From CAZEHS01 sp964649745 (lineage in GTDB: Bacteria; Bacillota; Clostridia; Peptostreptococcales; Acidaminobacteraceae): a stretch of 64,000 nt of DNA. Made by a program: the position numbers and the translations under genes. Positions 8,830 to 18,427 of this stretch are shown piece after piece; the stretch's first letter is position 1; each line of letters starts with the position of its first letter. The notes under the pieces were generated by a model. The model was given only the letters and a program-made list of their open reading frames with translations, ran no database searches and was not told the origin of the DNA. Location: positions 37,413-101,412 of the forward strand of contig CAZYQI010000009.1 of assembly GCA_964649745.1 (NCBI GenBank). The letters run 5' to 3'.

Positions 8830-10031
8830 ACCCTTCCCGGAAAATTATGATACAACGGCCATTTTGCATAGGCCCATACGATCGATCTCAACGGATACCT
8901 TATCCTTTGGAGGTCACTATCGTTGAATAAAGCTTCCGTGTCACTGGACTCCCCGATAAGTGTATCTATCTGGTTCGCTAAAACGCGATAGTGATAATTT
9001 CCCGACTGAATCAAATCGTTGTATGCCTGGTCCGCCAGCGCGGAACAAAAGGCATCATCCTTCATATAGCTCAGTACTTCCTGGATATTCGAAAAATCCT
9101 TTTTCAGGGGGATATAGTGAACGTACGGCTTCACAATACCATTGTAATGCCCTTCAAAAAGTATTTGAGTGACTCGAAACGCTGCAGCTTCAAAAAGCCT
9201 CGGGCTGATTGCCCGATATCTTATGTTATCCTCCCAGGGCATAAGAACAGACTCGTAAAACTCATCAAATGTTGTTTCCGGTTTTTCTCTCATCATTCTC
9301 AGATATTCAGGATATACAACGTCATCAATATCAACAACCGAAACCCCTGATTCCACGCCTAAAACGAATTTACAATCTGCCAAATAATTAAACCACGCAT
9401 CACCGTATATCCTTTTATGCTCCTCAGTCTCTATGTCCACTTTATAGCCTTGCTCCTGGGCAATTTCGCGAAATTTTTCCGCAATAAGATGCTTTTCTTG
9501 TGCTCCCTTGCCCATATAATACGGCAGTCGCCGGGCTCTGTACCCAATATCAATCCTTCTTTGATCCACAGAAATGGTTTTAGCTTTCCCTAATTCCATA
9601 AGCTTATCGCTTACGAATCCAGTAAAGGTCGTATGCACTTGAACATCCTTGCAGTATTTATTGTAGGTATTGGAATACTCATCTTCCTCAAATATTGAAA
9701 AAACATGCCTTATTCCATATTCATCAATAAATCTAAACCTTTGCCTACAATGCTGGTACTCATCTTGAAACATCGCGATTTTCAAACCCGAAAAGTTTCT
9801 AATATACTCGTAGTGTTCTCTTGTTAAGCAGTATGTTGCAGTTCCAAACAGAGAATAATGAAGAATCAACGCATCATAGTTATTCTTGTAAATCCCCTTG
9901 GGAAATCCTAGCTCTGTATTTATGGATGTAATCACATGATTCGAATTATTGATAATTGAACTAACATGGTCCATAATGGTGCTAGAATTTTTGAACACCG
10001 TATGGTTATAGATAAAAAGTACGTTTTTCAT
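8778..10031 (-). CDS. Glycosyltransferase-like protein, tandem paralog 2
   Basis: 417 residues from ATG 10031, chosen because GGAG lies 5 nt upstream. The reading frame stays open to 10106 but without a good ribosome site. Conserved blocks shared with paralogs 1 and 3: LHYSLFG, KIAMFQDEYQHCRQRF, DIGYRARRLPYYMGKG, LGVESGVSVVDIDD and SPRLFEAAAFRVTQILFEG. The C-terminal block HYIPLKKDFSNIQEV resembles CgeB-like GT-B glycosyltransferases. No membrane segment is evident, so action at the cytoplasmic membrane face on a lipid-linked intermediate is inferred. Confidence 0.7.
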   Translation of the reverse strand: MKNVLFIYNHTVFKNSSTIMDHVSSIINNSNHVITSINTELGFPKGIYKNNYDALILHYSLFGTATYCLTREHYEYIRNFSGLKIAMFQDEYQHCRQRFRFIDEYGIRHVFSIFEEDEYSNTYNKYCKDVQVHTTFTGFVSDKLMELGKAKTISVDQRRIDIGYRARRLPYYMGKGAQEKHLIAEKFREIAQEQGYKVDIETEEHKRIYGDAWFNYLADCKFVLGVESGVSVVDIDDVVYPEYLRMMREKPETTFDEFYESVLMPWEDNIRYRAISPRLFEAAAFRVTQILFEGHYNGIVKPYVHYIPLKKDFSNIQEVLSYMKDDAFCSALADQAYNDLIQSGNYHYRVLANQIDTLIGESSDTEALFNDSDLQRIRYPLRSIVWAYAKWPLYHNFPGRVWVIALWKALKNLKSTH

Positions 10032-10195
10032 AATTTCTCCGTATTGTTGATGGTAGCAACTGTTAAAATACCTGTTCCATATTGATACCATAAACCTAGT
10101 GTTCATCCCATCTTTGGCAAAACAAATGGCAGCCCGTTAGAAAAATATAACTACAGACTTTTTCAATAATCGAATATACAGTTAAAACTATACAA

Positions 10196-10957
10196 TCATT
10201 GATCTTCTTTCATATTTAGCTGTGGAGTTAAAAATGTTTTGTTCCCATTCCAGCAACAATACGCACCCTCAAAACCTGGAAAATAGAGTGCACGGGCAAA
10301 TCGATCAATGGTTTCTGGATTTATCGTGGTAATTTCTCTATATGCAGACAGCGAATTCCGTCCATAAAAATGTCCGTTGCCATCCTGTTTATACGGTGAA
10401 AAATCGGTTTTAAAATCTAACGAAATCAGCATTTTGAACATATCAAACGCCAAATCTGAGGCTTTATTAAAAAGCGAGTATGCAGTATCAGTAGCTGTAA
10501 TATCAAACCCCGGTTGATACAGGATGTCTCCGGAATCAACCGATCCGCTCATGAGATGAACAGTAACATAGTACTTGGAATCATTGTTTATAATTGCATG
10601 GTTGTAGCTGTAATATCCCTTGTACTCCGGTAATTTTGCACAATGAATATTTACTGCCCTTCCAGGCAAATTCACTAGAATGGCGTTGCTAAGTATCCAT
10701 GGGTGCTGAACAGAAATCAAATTCTCGATTTCGTGTTCTCTGATCACCTCAATAAGTTCTTGCTCGTTCCGTTTTTCATTCCCGATAACTGGTATCGCAT
10801 TGCTTTTGCAATAATTGAATATTCGATTTGTCCCCCACCAATTATTAACGGACTCATTGGTTACAACGGCACCTACTAGATTTGGATGACTCTCGATAAC
10901 CTCAAAAAAACAACGCTCGCCAAGCGGCTTCTGAATCAAAAGTACAGCTTTTTTCAT
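10196..10957 (-). CDS. Formyltransferase-family enzyme, likely nucleotide-sugar N-formyltransferase
   Basis: 253 residues from ATG 10957, which overlaps the upstream stop as ATGA. The formyl_trans_N fold carries the catalytic set: Asn and His in VNIHCAKLPEYKG and Asp in SGSVDSGDIL. It is shorter than Met-tRNA formyltransferase and lacks its C-terminal domain, as in sugar N-formyltransferases (VioF, QdtF, WlaRD types) that use N10-formyl-THF on amino sugars. The C-terminal 60 residues (FYGRNSLSAYREI) resemble the small extra region of that group. Location inside the glycan operon supports an N-formylated amino sugar. The acceptor is unknown. Confidence 0.8.
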   Translation of the reverse strand: MKKAVLLIQKPLGERCFFEVIESHPNLVGAVVTNESVNNWWGTNRIFNYCKSNAIPVIGNEKRNEQELIEVIREHEIENLISVQHPWILSNAILVNLPGRAVNIHCAKLPEYKGYYSYNHAIINNDSKYYVTVHLMSGSVDSGDILYQPGFDITATDTAYSLFNKASDLAFDMFKMLISLDFKTDFSPYKQDGNGHFYGRNSLSAYREITTINPETIDRFARALYFPGFEGAYCCWNGNKTFLTPQLNMKEDQ

Positions 10958-11607
10958 TTTATTTTCAACTGCCTCTCTACACATTTAAGAATCTTAGGAT
11001 AAACATACTCAAAATAGACATCATGTCCAACCAACCCTAGGTGCAATTCATCATCTAGAAGGTATTTTGAATAATTGTCGTCTTCAGAAATAGACTCAAA
11101 GTGCTTTTCTATATCAATAAGCTGAACACCAACTTTAAATTCACTGGACACCTGACGAATTAAGCAATTATAATAATGATTGCTTTCTTGATAAGTACAG
11201 TTTGCGTACTCATATTTCGTCTTGTCTCTACAGGAAATGTGGTTTGTATTTAAAAATATATCTTCTATTCCGAAACTTCTTGCCCTAATTATTATCTCTT
11301 TTAGATTGGCTTTAAAGGCTTCTGGACTAACCCTGGGATTTCCGTTGTCAGTTTTCCAATAATTACAGTCATTCATGCCAAATTGGATGATCAATATATC
11401 AAATTGATTTGATTGAACATCATATGGCATTCTTTCAAGCGCCATTCTTGTAGTATTTCCATTGACGGACGCATTGGTTACAGATATTGGAACAGCAACC
11501 TCCTTTGAGAACTCGTCAAGTGCTGCAGAAATTCTTGTAACCCAACCTTTATGAATTGATATGCCTTGCCCGAAACAGATCGAATCTCCAAAAAAGCAAA
11601 TGTTCAT
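10954..11607 (-). CDS. SGNH/GDSL-family hydrolase or O-acyltransferase-type esterase
   Basis: 217 residues. Block I FFGDSICFGQG holds the nucleophilic Ser, block III FGMNDCN holds the Asn, and block V DDELHLG holds the Asp-x-x-His pair, so the catalytic set is intact. There is no signal peptide, so it should act in the cytoplasm. In a polysaccharide operon, SGNH enzymes may add or remove acetyl or other acyl groups on sugars. Direct coupling to the formyltransferase (ATGA overlap) suggests they modify the same residue. GGGGGAAC lies just before ATG 11607. Substrate unknown. Confidence 0.8.
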   Translation of the reverse strand: MNICFFGDSICFGQGISIHKGWVTRISAALDEFSKEVAVPISVTNASVNGNTTRMALERMPYDVQSNQFDILIIQFGMNDCNYWKTDNGNPRVSPEAFKANLKEIIIRARSFGIEDIFLNTNHISCRDKTKYEYANCTYQESNHYYNCLIRQVSSEFKVGVQLIDIEKHFESISEDDNYSKYLLDDELHLGLVGHDVYFEYVYPKILKCVERQLKIK

Positions 11608-11733
11608 ACCGTTCCCCCTACGCGAGACTTAGCAGCCATATTTAAGATTAATGGTAAATGCTCTTCACACATTTTCTGTGGAATATCAACTAATCCGATT
11701 ATTAAATACTCCACATCTACATCAAATTCCCAT

Positions 11734-12975
11734 TCACTTATTCTTGATTTTTCTTATTTCAAATTTAATTTTTTTGTAAATATACTCAAGATATCTTTTT
11801 GTCATTCTGAAAGGAAAATCCAAACTTAAAATAAAATTATTTATTACATTCACCTTAATTTCAGCTATCAATTCCAAATTAATACTTGAATATGTTTGTT
11901 CATCAAAGCCCTTAATGAATTCTTTATAAGCGTACTTCCCTGACAATATGAGGTCTTCATAGGCCTGGTTGACTAACTTGATTCTCGTATTTATATCAGA
12001 ATACTGATTTATGACTTCGTCAATATTTGAAAAATCTTTCTTTAAAGAAATATAGTGTATTCCCGGTTTCATTACACCGTTATAATAACCTTCATATAGT
12101 ATTTGACATACTTTAAGTGCAGCACTTTCAAAATGCCTTGGACTCAATTGTCTGTATTGGATCAGTTCATCTTGATCCATTAAAAACTTTTGAGATATTT
12201 CTTCAAATGATATCTCGGGATTAATTCTTATTTCATTTTCACACAGATCCTTAATCGACCCGGTAACATCAAATAGTGAAACCCCGGCCTCTACGCCAAG
12301 TACCGCTTGGCACTCAGATAAAAAATCCGTCCACTTCTTCCCGTACAAGCGATCACATTCATCCGTACTTATGTCTAATTTTAGATTCGTTTTTTCAGTC
12401 TTCTCGCGAAACACATTTGATATTTCGTGTTTCTCCTGAGCACCTTTTCCCATATAAAACGGAAGTTTGCGTGCTCTGTAACCAACATCAATTGTTCTGT
12501 TCGAAAAGTCCTTATATGCACAACGTGCATTTTTGACCATTTCATCATCTACATAACCTGTCAAGGTCGAGTATACTTTTTTTATGTTTGAAAATTTATA
12601 GTATGTCTGGTCATGATATGTTTCATCCAACAAAGTATAGAGAACATCGATATTACACCTGTCAATAAATGTACATCTTTTGGGGAAAAAATGATACTCA
12701 TCCTGGAAAAATGCGATCTTGTATGATTTAGAATCGATTATATATTTTTCCAACCAATCATCAATGCAGTAGTTATCGCTGCCAAAAAGAGAATAATGCA
12801 AAATAATGACATCGAATTTACATGCAAACAATAACGCGGGTGACCCAAACTCGGTGTTAATAAGTATGGGCTGAAGAATTGAATATTTCTTAAATGCATT
12901 TACGTGTTCCATAATTGTATTTGCATTTTTTTTAATTGAATTGTGATAAAGCAATACCGCATTTGCCACACCCAT
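11734..12975 (-). CDS. Glycosyltransferase-like protein, paralog 3
   Basis: 413 residues. The start ATG 12975 overlaps the wzx stop (TAATG). It shows the same ordered blocks as paralogs 1 and 2: LHYSLFGSDNY, KIAFFQDEYHFFPKR, VGYRARKLPFYMGKGAQEKH, LGVEAGVSLFDVTG, SPRHFESAALKVCQILYEG and HYISLKKDFSNIDEV. It ends with a Lys-rich tail. The gene is visibly more AT-rich than paralogs 1 and 2. It is separated from them by the SGNH and formyltransferase genes, suggesting the paralogs were assembled by transfer or old duplication rather than recent tandem copying. Confidence 0.7.
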   Translation of the reverse strand: MGVANAVLLYHNSIKKNANTIMEHVNAFKKYSILQPILINTEFGSPALLFACKFDVIILHYSLFGSDNYCIDDWLEKYIIDSKSYKIAFFQDEYHFFPKRCTFIDRCNIDVLYTLLDETYHDQTYYKFSNIKKVYSTLTGYVDDEMVKNARCAYKDFSNRTIDVGYRARKLPFYMGKGAQEKHEISNVFREKTEKTNLKLDISTDECDRLYGKKWTDFLSECQAVLGVEAGVSLFDVTGSIKDLCENEIRINPEISFEEISQKFLMDQDELIQYRQLSPRHFESAALKVCQILYEGYYNGVMKPGIHYISLKKDFSNIDEVINQYSDINTRIKLVNQAYEDLILSGKYAYKEFIKGFDEQTYSSINLELIAEIKVNVINNFILSLDFPFRMTKRYLEYIYKKIKFEIRKIKNK

Positions 12976-14420
12976 TATGCACCTCTTCTTACAAATAATG
13001 AATATATCGATCGTTTATCTTTCGCATCGAGGATGTTAGAGTTAATAACCATCACTCCAACAAGCAGAACGCACACGCTTTTTATGATTATTGTAATCCC
13101 AATATTACTTAAGAATATATACTGTAAAGGCAATGCCCAGGATGTAAAAAACAATATTTTTAGTATTTTAAGAATATCCACCTTGCCACCAAATGATTTT
13201 GTAGAAACTACAGTAATCATAAGGACCATTAGCGTATACGTAATTAACAAGGACATCGCGGCCCCTATTAAACCTCCGCGCGGAGTAATAATTAAGTTTA
13301 GAACAATATTAACTACTGAACAGATTATCTCTATCAATACTATCACTTTGGTGTTTTCTGTAATATATAATCCGATCAGAACAACGCTTACAGCTCCTTT
13401 TAAGACCAATGCATATCCAATTAACGGAATCACTTTGATTGACTCTAAAAAATTCCCATGTGTTAGTATGATGATTAGTTCTCTAGAAAACAACGAAACT
13501 CCAAAAACACAAGCGCAACTTATAAGGAAATAATATACGATCGCACGATTATATAATGAATAGTCTTTATCCGTTTTGTATGAACTTAAATACAGCGGTT
13601 GCCACGCTGAACTGAATGCATTAGATAACATAGTAACTCCCACCGTCAACGAAAACGCCATGGTATAGTTTCCCACTGCAGTTAGACCAAAATGGCTTTG
13701 TAATATCCACCTATCAAACGATTCAATTACCCAAAAAGCTAATGCAGCAGGTATCAAAGGAGCTCCATATCTAACCATCTGCACGATTTTACTCCACTCC
13801 CAGATAAAACTGGCTCTCCGTGCACCTAAAATTCCAAAATAGAGCACCATTACAGCCCCGACTATAACATCACTTAGAAAAAATCCTTCAACACCCATTT
13901 TCAATGATGCCACAAAATATATTTTTAGACATATGGTCATAAAAATCCTAAGGACACTTGCAAATAGATATGCTTTTAAATTCTCTCTAACTCTAAACAA
14001 TGTTAAAGGAATTGTGTGGATATTTTTTAAATATACTCCAACAACGGTCATTATGTAGACACCTACAAAACTCAAATCACCGAGCATTAGGTGGGTCAGA
14101 GGTTTTGAAAGCAGGATAAATATGCCCATAAGTATCAGTGGTGCTATCACTGAAAACAGAATGGCTGATGAAATATAATTCTCTTTCTCCCGGTTATCTT
14201 CACAGGAATAGTAATACCAAAACAACCCTGTTGGCACACCAAGTGAAAATAAACTTATCAGCAATATGCTCATAATGTTCAAAATTCCAATTATTCCATA
14301 ATCAGAAGCAGAGAGATATGAAGTAAAAAGTGGTAACAAAATGAAATTAAGCAACGAACCAACCACATCTCCAATGCCGTATAATGCAGAATGCTTAAAC
14401 AGTTTCTTTATTGAGCTCAT
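12975..14420 (-). CDS. wzx: Wzx-type polysaccharide flippase (MATE/MOP superfamily)
   Basis: 481 residues, about 12-14 hydrophobic segments, starting SIKKLFKHSALYGIGDVVGS, the typical polysaccharide-transport N-terminus. It would move the finished undecaprenyl-linked repeat unit across the cytoplasmic membrane. The ATG at 14420 lies inside the end of the methyltransferase gene (26-bp overlap). Strongly AT-rich, as is common for Wzx genes. A separate polymerase-like gene is at 25493-27418, outside the operon. Confidence 0.87.
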   Translation of the reverse strand: MSSIKKLFKHSALYGIGDVVGSLLNFILLPLFTSYLSASDYGIIGILNIMSILLISLFSLGVPTGLFWYYYSCEDNREKENYISSAILFSVIAPLILMGIFILLSKPLTHLMLGDLSFVGVYIMTVVGVYLKNIHTIPLTLFRVRENLKAYLFASVLRIFMTICLKIYFVASLKMGVEGFFLSDVIVGAVMVLYFGILGARRASFIWEWSKIVQMVRYGAPLIPAALAFWVIESFDRWILQSHFGLTAVGNYTMAFSLTVGVTMLSNAFSSAWQPLYLSSYKTDKDYSLYNRAIVYYFLISCACVFGVSLFSRELIIILTHGNFLESIKVIPLIGYALVLKGAVSVVLIGLYITENTKVIVLIEIICSVVNIVLNLIITPRGGLIGAAMSLLITYTLMVLMITVVSTKSFGGKVDILKILKILFFTSWALPLQYIFLSNIGITIIIKSVCVLLVGVMVINSNILDAKDKRSIYSLFVRRGA

Positions 14421-15447
14421 TGTCGCCTTTCTTTAATATCAAGTTAACGAACTGGCCACCATCATACTTTACTAGCATTCTACAAAGAACTCTGTCAAAT
14501 CTTTGCGCCAGAGCTGCAGCAATCCTTTTCAAAACGGAAAACCTCTTTGTTAAAACAACCGTTTGTTTCATATTGTCTGAATCTGGAATGGCAACATCGA
14601 AGTTTTTATATGTTTTAACAATATCTGTAAAATAAAACGCCGGTTGAGTGGAGTACCACTGTTTCTCAATTATTAGATCCAGATCTTTAATCATTAGCAT
14701 CAAGCTATCTATACTGAATAAGGAAACATGGTATGGGGGGATCGCATTGTAAGAGCCATCCTTTGATAGCAGTCTGTTTAGAAATGAAAATTGAGGTATA
14801 CTTATTACGATTACACCGTCAGAATTTAAAATATTAGCATATTTCATAAGAAACAACTTTGGATCCGAGATATGTTCAATCACCGAAATAAACGAAATTA
14901 TATCATATTTCGCACTGCTATCGAGTAACTCATCCACATCACCACTTAGTACATTTAGCCCAAAATGTGACTTCGCAAAATTTGAAGACTCATCATTTGA
15001 CTCATTAAGATACAATTGATAATGTTGACTTGTTTTTCCAACCAAACTAAGAAAATATCCGATTCCGCCACCTACATCAAGCCACGAACCTTGGCTTTTC
15101 ACGGCATGAACCTCATCGATGATTGTTTGAAATAGAGTATCGGGGTTTGATTCACTGGCGTTTTTCTCGCCATTTAACGCTTTGTATATTTCTACATAAC
15201 GTCTTATACCTGTGTAATACTCGCCATTGTATGCTTTTGTCAGCAGTTCATTTTTCGGAAGGGGATTCATAAAAATAAATTTACATTCTTTACAACAAGA
15301 ATAATTCATTTCATGTTTATAAAAAAAATCCTCGATTCTTTGCGAACCGCATATAGGACAAATATGGACGAGAGTCCAGTTATCTGGCGTGGGATATTTT
15401 CCTTCGACGAAACAAATCTCGTATATCTCTTCTTTTAAAAACTTCAT
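14395..15447 (-). CDS. SAM-dependent methyltransferase with N-terminal zinc ribbon
   Basis: 350 residues. An N-terminal zinc-ribbon-like cluster (CPIC near residue 30, then CCKEC) precedes a Methyltransf_23-type Rossmann domain with the SAM motif WLDVGGGIGYF near residue 120. A C-terminal extension of about 100 residues follows. This combination is common in polysaccharide and antibiotic clusters for sugar C- or O-methylation. GGAGGGG lies just before ATG 15447, which overlaps the epimerase stop as ATGA. Target sugar unknown. Confidence 0.8.
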   Translation of the reverse strand: MKFLKEEIYEICFVEGKYPTPDNWTLVHICPICGSQRIEDFFYKHEMNYSCCKECKFIFMNPLPKNELLTKAYNGEYYTGIRRYVEIYKALNGEKNASESNPDTLFQTIIDEVHAVKSQGSWLDVGGGIGYFLSLVGKTSQHYQLYLNESNDESSNFAKSHFGLNVLSGDVDELLDSSAKYDIISFISVIEHISDPKLFLMKYANILNSDGVIVISIPQFSFLNRLLSKDGSYNAIPPYHVSLFSIDSLMLMIKDLDLIIEKQWYSTQPAFYFTDIVKTYKNFDVAIPDSDNMKQTVVLTKRFSVLKRIAAALAQRFDRVLCRMLVKYDGGQFVNLILKKGDNELNKETV

Positions 15448-16418
15448 TTCCCCTCCAAATGTCTTTTCATTCCAAACCAGGACATTGTAGCCCTCATCCC
15501 GTCAACAATGCCGACTTCAGAAGTAAAGTCGATTTTGGCCTTTGCAGCTGTTGTATCACCTATTCTTTTAGTGACGAACGTTTGCTTCGTACTATCATAA
15601 TTAATGGGAATATTACTTCCAACCAATGTCGCCGTCAACTCACATAGCTCACTTATCGATGTTCCGACACCGGTTCCAACGTTTATGCATATGTCATTTG
15701 CATCAGATTTAAGTGCCAAAATATTCGCTTTCGCAACATCCGTTACATAAACAAAATCATAGCATTGATTGCCATCACCGTATACTGTTAACAGTTTTGA
15801 TTTATAAATGGCATCCATTAATTTTGCAACAACTGAAACATATGCCCCTTTATCATCTTGACGCGCACCATAAACATTCATATAGCGGAGCGCAACATAA
15901 CTTAACCCATACCTTTCAAAAAACGCCCTGCACATTTGTTCACCCGCAATCTTCGTTGCGCCATAGAATGTGCGGTTATTAAAGGGGTGTTTTTCGTTCA
16001 TCAAATCATCCTCGGCATCTCCATAAACTGATGCCGAGGATGAGTATATCAATTTTTTCACATTATTCTTAATACATGCTTCCAGCACATTAAATGTACC
16101 TGCAACATTTACATCAAATGCCGCTCGAGGATATTCATGGCATTGAAGGAGCCAAAGCGCTGCCAAGTGAAACACATAGTCTACTCCCTGCATAGCGCTG
16201 TTCAAAATGTCAATTTGGCAAATATCACCACCAGCATCAAACATTTGAACACGAGAATCGTTTAAAGCTTCCGATAGATTCTCGCGAACACCTCTGCAAA
16301 AATTATCGTACACGATGATTTCATTCACAGGCTCTTTTATCAATTCTTCAACCACATGAGAACCAATAAAGCCGGCTCCACCTATTACAAGCACTTTTGC
16401 ACCGCGAAGTGATTTCAT
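15444..16418 (-). CDS. NAD-dependent sugar epimerase/dehydratase (SDR), first of three in a row
   Basis: 324 residues from ATG 16418 (AAAGGA about 6 nt upstream; the frame is open to 16496 inside the next gene). NAD motif GGAGFIGSHV, catalytic Ser in SSSASVYGD and YxxxK in YGATK. Complete extended SDR of the UDP-hexose 4-epimerase type. It follows the 16420-17469 SDR with no gap. Exact reaction unclear: 4-epimerisation or a step of deoxy-sugar synthesis. Confidence 0.8.
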   Translation of the reverse strand: MKSLRGAKVLVIGGAGFIGSHVVEELIKEPVNEIIVYDNFCRGVRENLSEALNDSRVQMFDAGGDICQIDILNSAMQGVDYVFHLAALWLLQCHEYPRAAFDVNVAGTFNVLEACIKNNVKKLIYSSSASVYGDAEDDLMNEKHPFNNRTFYGATKIAGEQMCRAFFERYGLSYVALRYMNVYGARQDDKGAYVSVVAKLMDAIYKSKLLTVYGDGNQCYDFVYVTDVAKANILALKSDANDICINVGTGVGTSISELCELTATLVGSNIPINYDSTKQTFVTKRIGDTTAAKAKIDFTSEVGIVDGMRATMSWFGMKRHLEGK

Positions 16419-16419
16419 T

Positions 16420-17469
16420 CTAATTCCTTTCCATATATCGCTCATGTTTCGAAATTGCCAAGTTGATTCTTTCCAAATTAGCTTTCGTCCATTCAACAGT
16501 CTTTGCTATGCCTGCTTCGAAACCTACTTGGCATTTGAATCCGATCTCTTTCTCTGCCTTGCCGGTGCTTCCATACCTTTTCCCCGAGTTGTCCCAAGCG
16601 CGTTTAGGCAACACCTCCAGCTTGGAGGAAGAGCCTGCAGCGCTTATGATGGTTTGGGCAAGTTCCAGTATGGTTGTTTCAACGCCGCTTGCCAGATTAT
16701 AAACTCCACCCGGCACTCCATTTACAGCACAGCAGATAAGCCCTTCCACGATGTCTGTTACATAAATAAAGTCGCGGGTTGCAATTCCTCCGTTTTCAAC
16801 CGGTATAGGCTGATTGGTGAGGGCCTTATAAACGAAGGTTGGGGTCACATTTCGCCATACCGTGGCGGGGGTTCCCCGCCACTTTCCGGCTCCTAGAACT
16901 TCGCCTGGGCCATATACGTTTTGGAATCGTGCTTTAACAACCGGCAATCCATAAAGCTTGAAATAGTAGTTGGCGTAAAACTCGCCGATTATTTTTGATA
17001 TCTGGTATGGACTGTCAAGGTACAGCGAAACGGGGGCATCTTCGTCTGTGGCATGGGCCTTGTCGAAGGTTTTCTCCGCCACCGTACATCCCGCGGAAGA
17101 ATACACAACCTTTTTTATTCCATTGAATCCGCTTATAGTATTGAAAAGCTTGAGGGAGGTAAGTGTATTGTTCTCATGGTCTGCTAAAGGATCATGAATG
17201 GAACTTTGGTTGCCGTGATAGGTAGAAAGGTGGAAAACATAATCCAGATCCTGGGGCAGTTGATTCAGCACATGATCCTGGGTGATGCTATCTTCAATGA
17301 AGGTAAGTCGGTTTTCATCAAGGGGAAGGTTTTCCTTTTCTGCCGAGAGCAGGTTGTCCACAACGATTACTTCTTTGGCTCCCTCTTCTAAAACCGTTTT
17401 GGTAAGGTTGCTGCCAACAAATCCGGCGCCGCCCACAATTAGAACCTTTGCATTCTCAAATCGTTTCAT
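16420..17469 (-). CDS. NAD-dependent sugar epimerase/dehydratase (SDR), second of three
   Basis: 349 residues. NAD motif GGAGFVGSNL, active-site region SSAGCTVAEK and YxxxK in YQISK, followed by KARFQNVYGPGE. The active-site block is SSAGC rather than the usual SSSSVYG, so the Tyr-Gly part is replaced while the proposed catalytic Ser and YxxxK remain. It is similar to its two neighbours in layout but clearly divergent. AAGGGG precedes ATG 17469. Confidence 0.78.
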   Translation of the reverse strand: MKRFENAKVLIVGGAGFVGSNLTKTVLEEGAKEVIVVDNLLSAEKENLPLDENRLTFIEDSITQDHVLNQLPQDLDYVFHLSTYHGNQSSIHDPLADHENNTLTSLKLFNTISGFNGIKKVVYSSAGCTVAEKTFDKAHATDEDAPVSLYLDSPYQISKIIGEFYANYYFKLYGLPVVKARFQNVYGPGEVLGAGKWRGTPATVWRNVTPTFVYKALTNQPIPVENGGIATRDFIYVTDIVEGLICCAVNGVPGGVYNLASGVETTILELAQTIISAAGSSSKLEVLPKRAWDNSGKRYGSTGKAEKEIGFKCQVGFEAGIAKTVEWTKANLERINLAISKHERYMERN

Positions 17470-17485
17470 GTGCGTTATCCCCTTG

Positions 17486-18424
17486 TTATTTAGACTGTTT
17501 CAGATGAGTATAGGTTTGGGAGATGCCAAAGGCCTTGTAATAATCAATTGCTTTCTTAACGCCCACTTCGAGGGGTGTTTTGATTTTCCAGTTGAAATCG
17601 CGCTCTGTAGCACTGGGGTCCAAAAGGATGGTGAACACGTCATCCGCATGGCGGGGGCGCACCTCAACCTCTTGGTCAAGTTTGATGTCCAATGCCGCAA
17701 TCGTAGCATCAAACAACTCTTTAATGGAGTAATCTGAGCCCGATGAAATATGGTACGCACCCTTCTGTCCCTTTCCGGCAACTGCACCCATAACCGCATC
17801 CACAAGGTCGTCAATATAAATGAAATCTCTTCGGGTATCCATGACAAAGCAGGGCTTGTCAGTTGTAATTCGGTGGTAGAAGGTTGGCAATGGGCCGCTG
17901 AGGTTTCGGGGGCCGTAGGCGTTGGCCAGACGGAAGGATATATAGTCCACACCGCAAAGATCAATATACTGCTCTCCGACCGTTTTGCTGATGGCATAGC
18001 TGCTTCCATAAGAGTGTATGCGGTGGTTCAGTGTAATGGGCTGCTCCAGGGGTTTTAGTCCGTAGCAAAGGGCAGTTTGAAAATAAATGATGCGTTTTAC
18101 ATCATGGTTAACGGATGCCTTGGCAATATTGACTCCTCCCAGGCAATTGGTCATAACATCCCCTTCCCAGTTTTCGGGATCTTTATAGGATGCAGCAGCA
18201 TGAATTACGATTTCCGGCTTGAATTCTTCAAAACAGCTTTCAACAAGTGTTTTGTCCGCTATGGTACCTTCAACAACTTTAAGATTCTCGTGAGCCGTAA
18301 GATTATCCCTCCGGCTGGTCTCGTAGTTATCTATTACAAAAACATGGTTCCCCTCTGCCAAAAGCCTGTCTGCCAAATGGGATCCGATAAAACCAGCACC
18401 GCCTGTGATAAGAATACGTTTCAT
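17486..18424 (-). CDS. NAD-dependent sugar epimerase/dehydratase (SDR), third of three, WbmG-like
   Basis: 312 residues. NAD motif GGAGFIGSHL, YAISK catalytic pair and FRLANAYGPRN. The Ser position region reads FQTALCYGLKP, that is, Thr/Ala in place of the common Ser-Ser. I associate this variant with WbmG-type epimerases of Bordetella O-antigen loci, where several such SDRs stand next to an AsnB-like gene, as here. GGAGGAA precedes ATG 18424, 3 bp after the AsnB stop. The reaction is not predictable from sequence alone. Confidence 0.76.
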   Translation of the reverse strand: MKRILITGGAGFIGSHLADRLLAEGNHVFVIDNYETSRRDNLTAHENLKVVEGTIADKTLVESCFEEFKPEIVIHAAASYKDPENWEGDVMTNCLGGVNIAKASVNHDVKRIIYFQTALCYGLKPLEQPITLNHRIHSYGSSYAISKTVGEQYIDLCGVDYISFRLANAYGPRNLSGPLPTFYHRITTDKPCFVMDTRRDFIYIDDLVDAVMGAVAGKGQKGAYHISSGSDYSIKELFDATIAALDIKLDQEVEVRPRHADDVFTILLDPSATERDFNWKIKTPLEVGVKKAIDYYKAFGISQTYTHLKQSK

Positions 18425-18427
18425 TGT

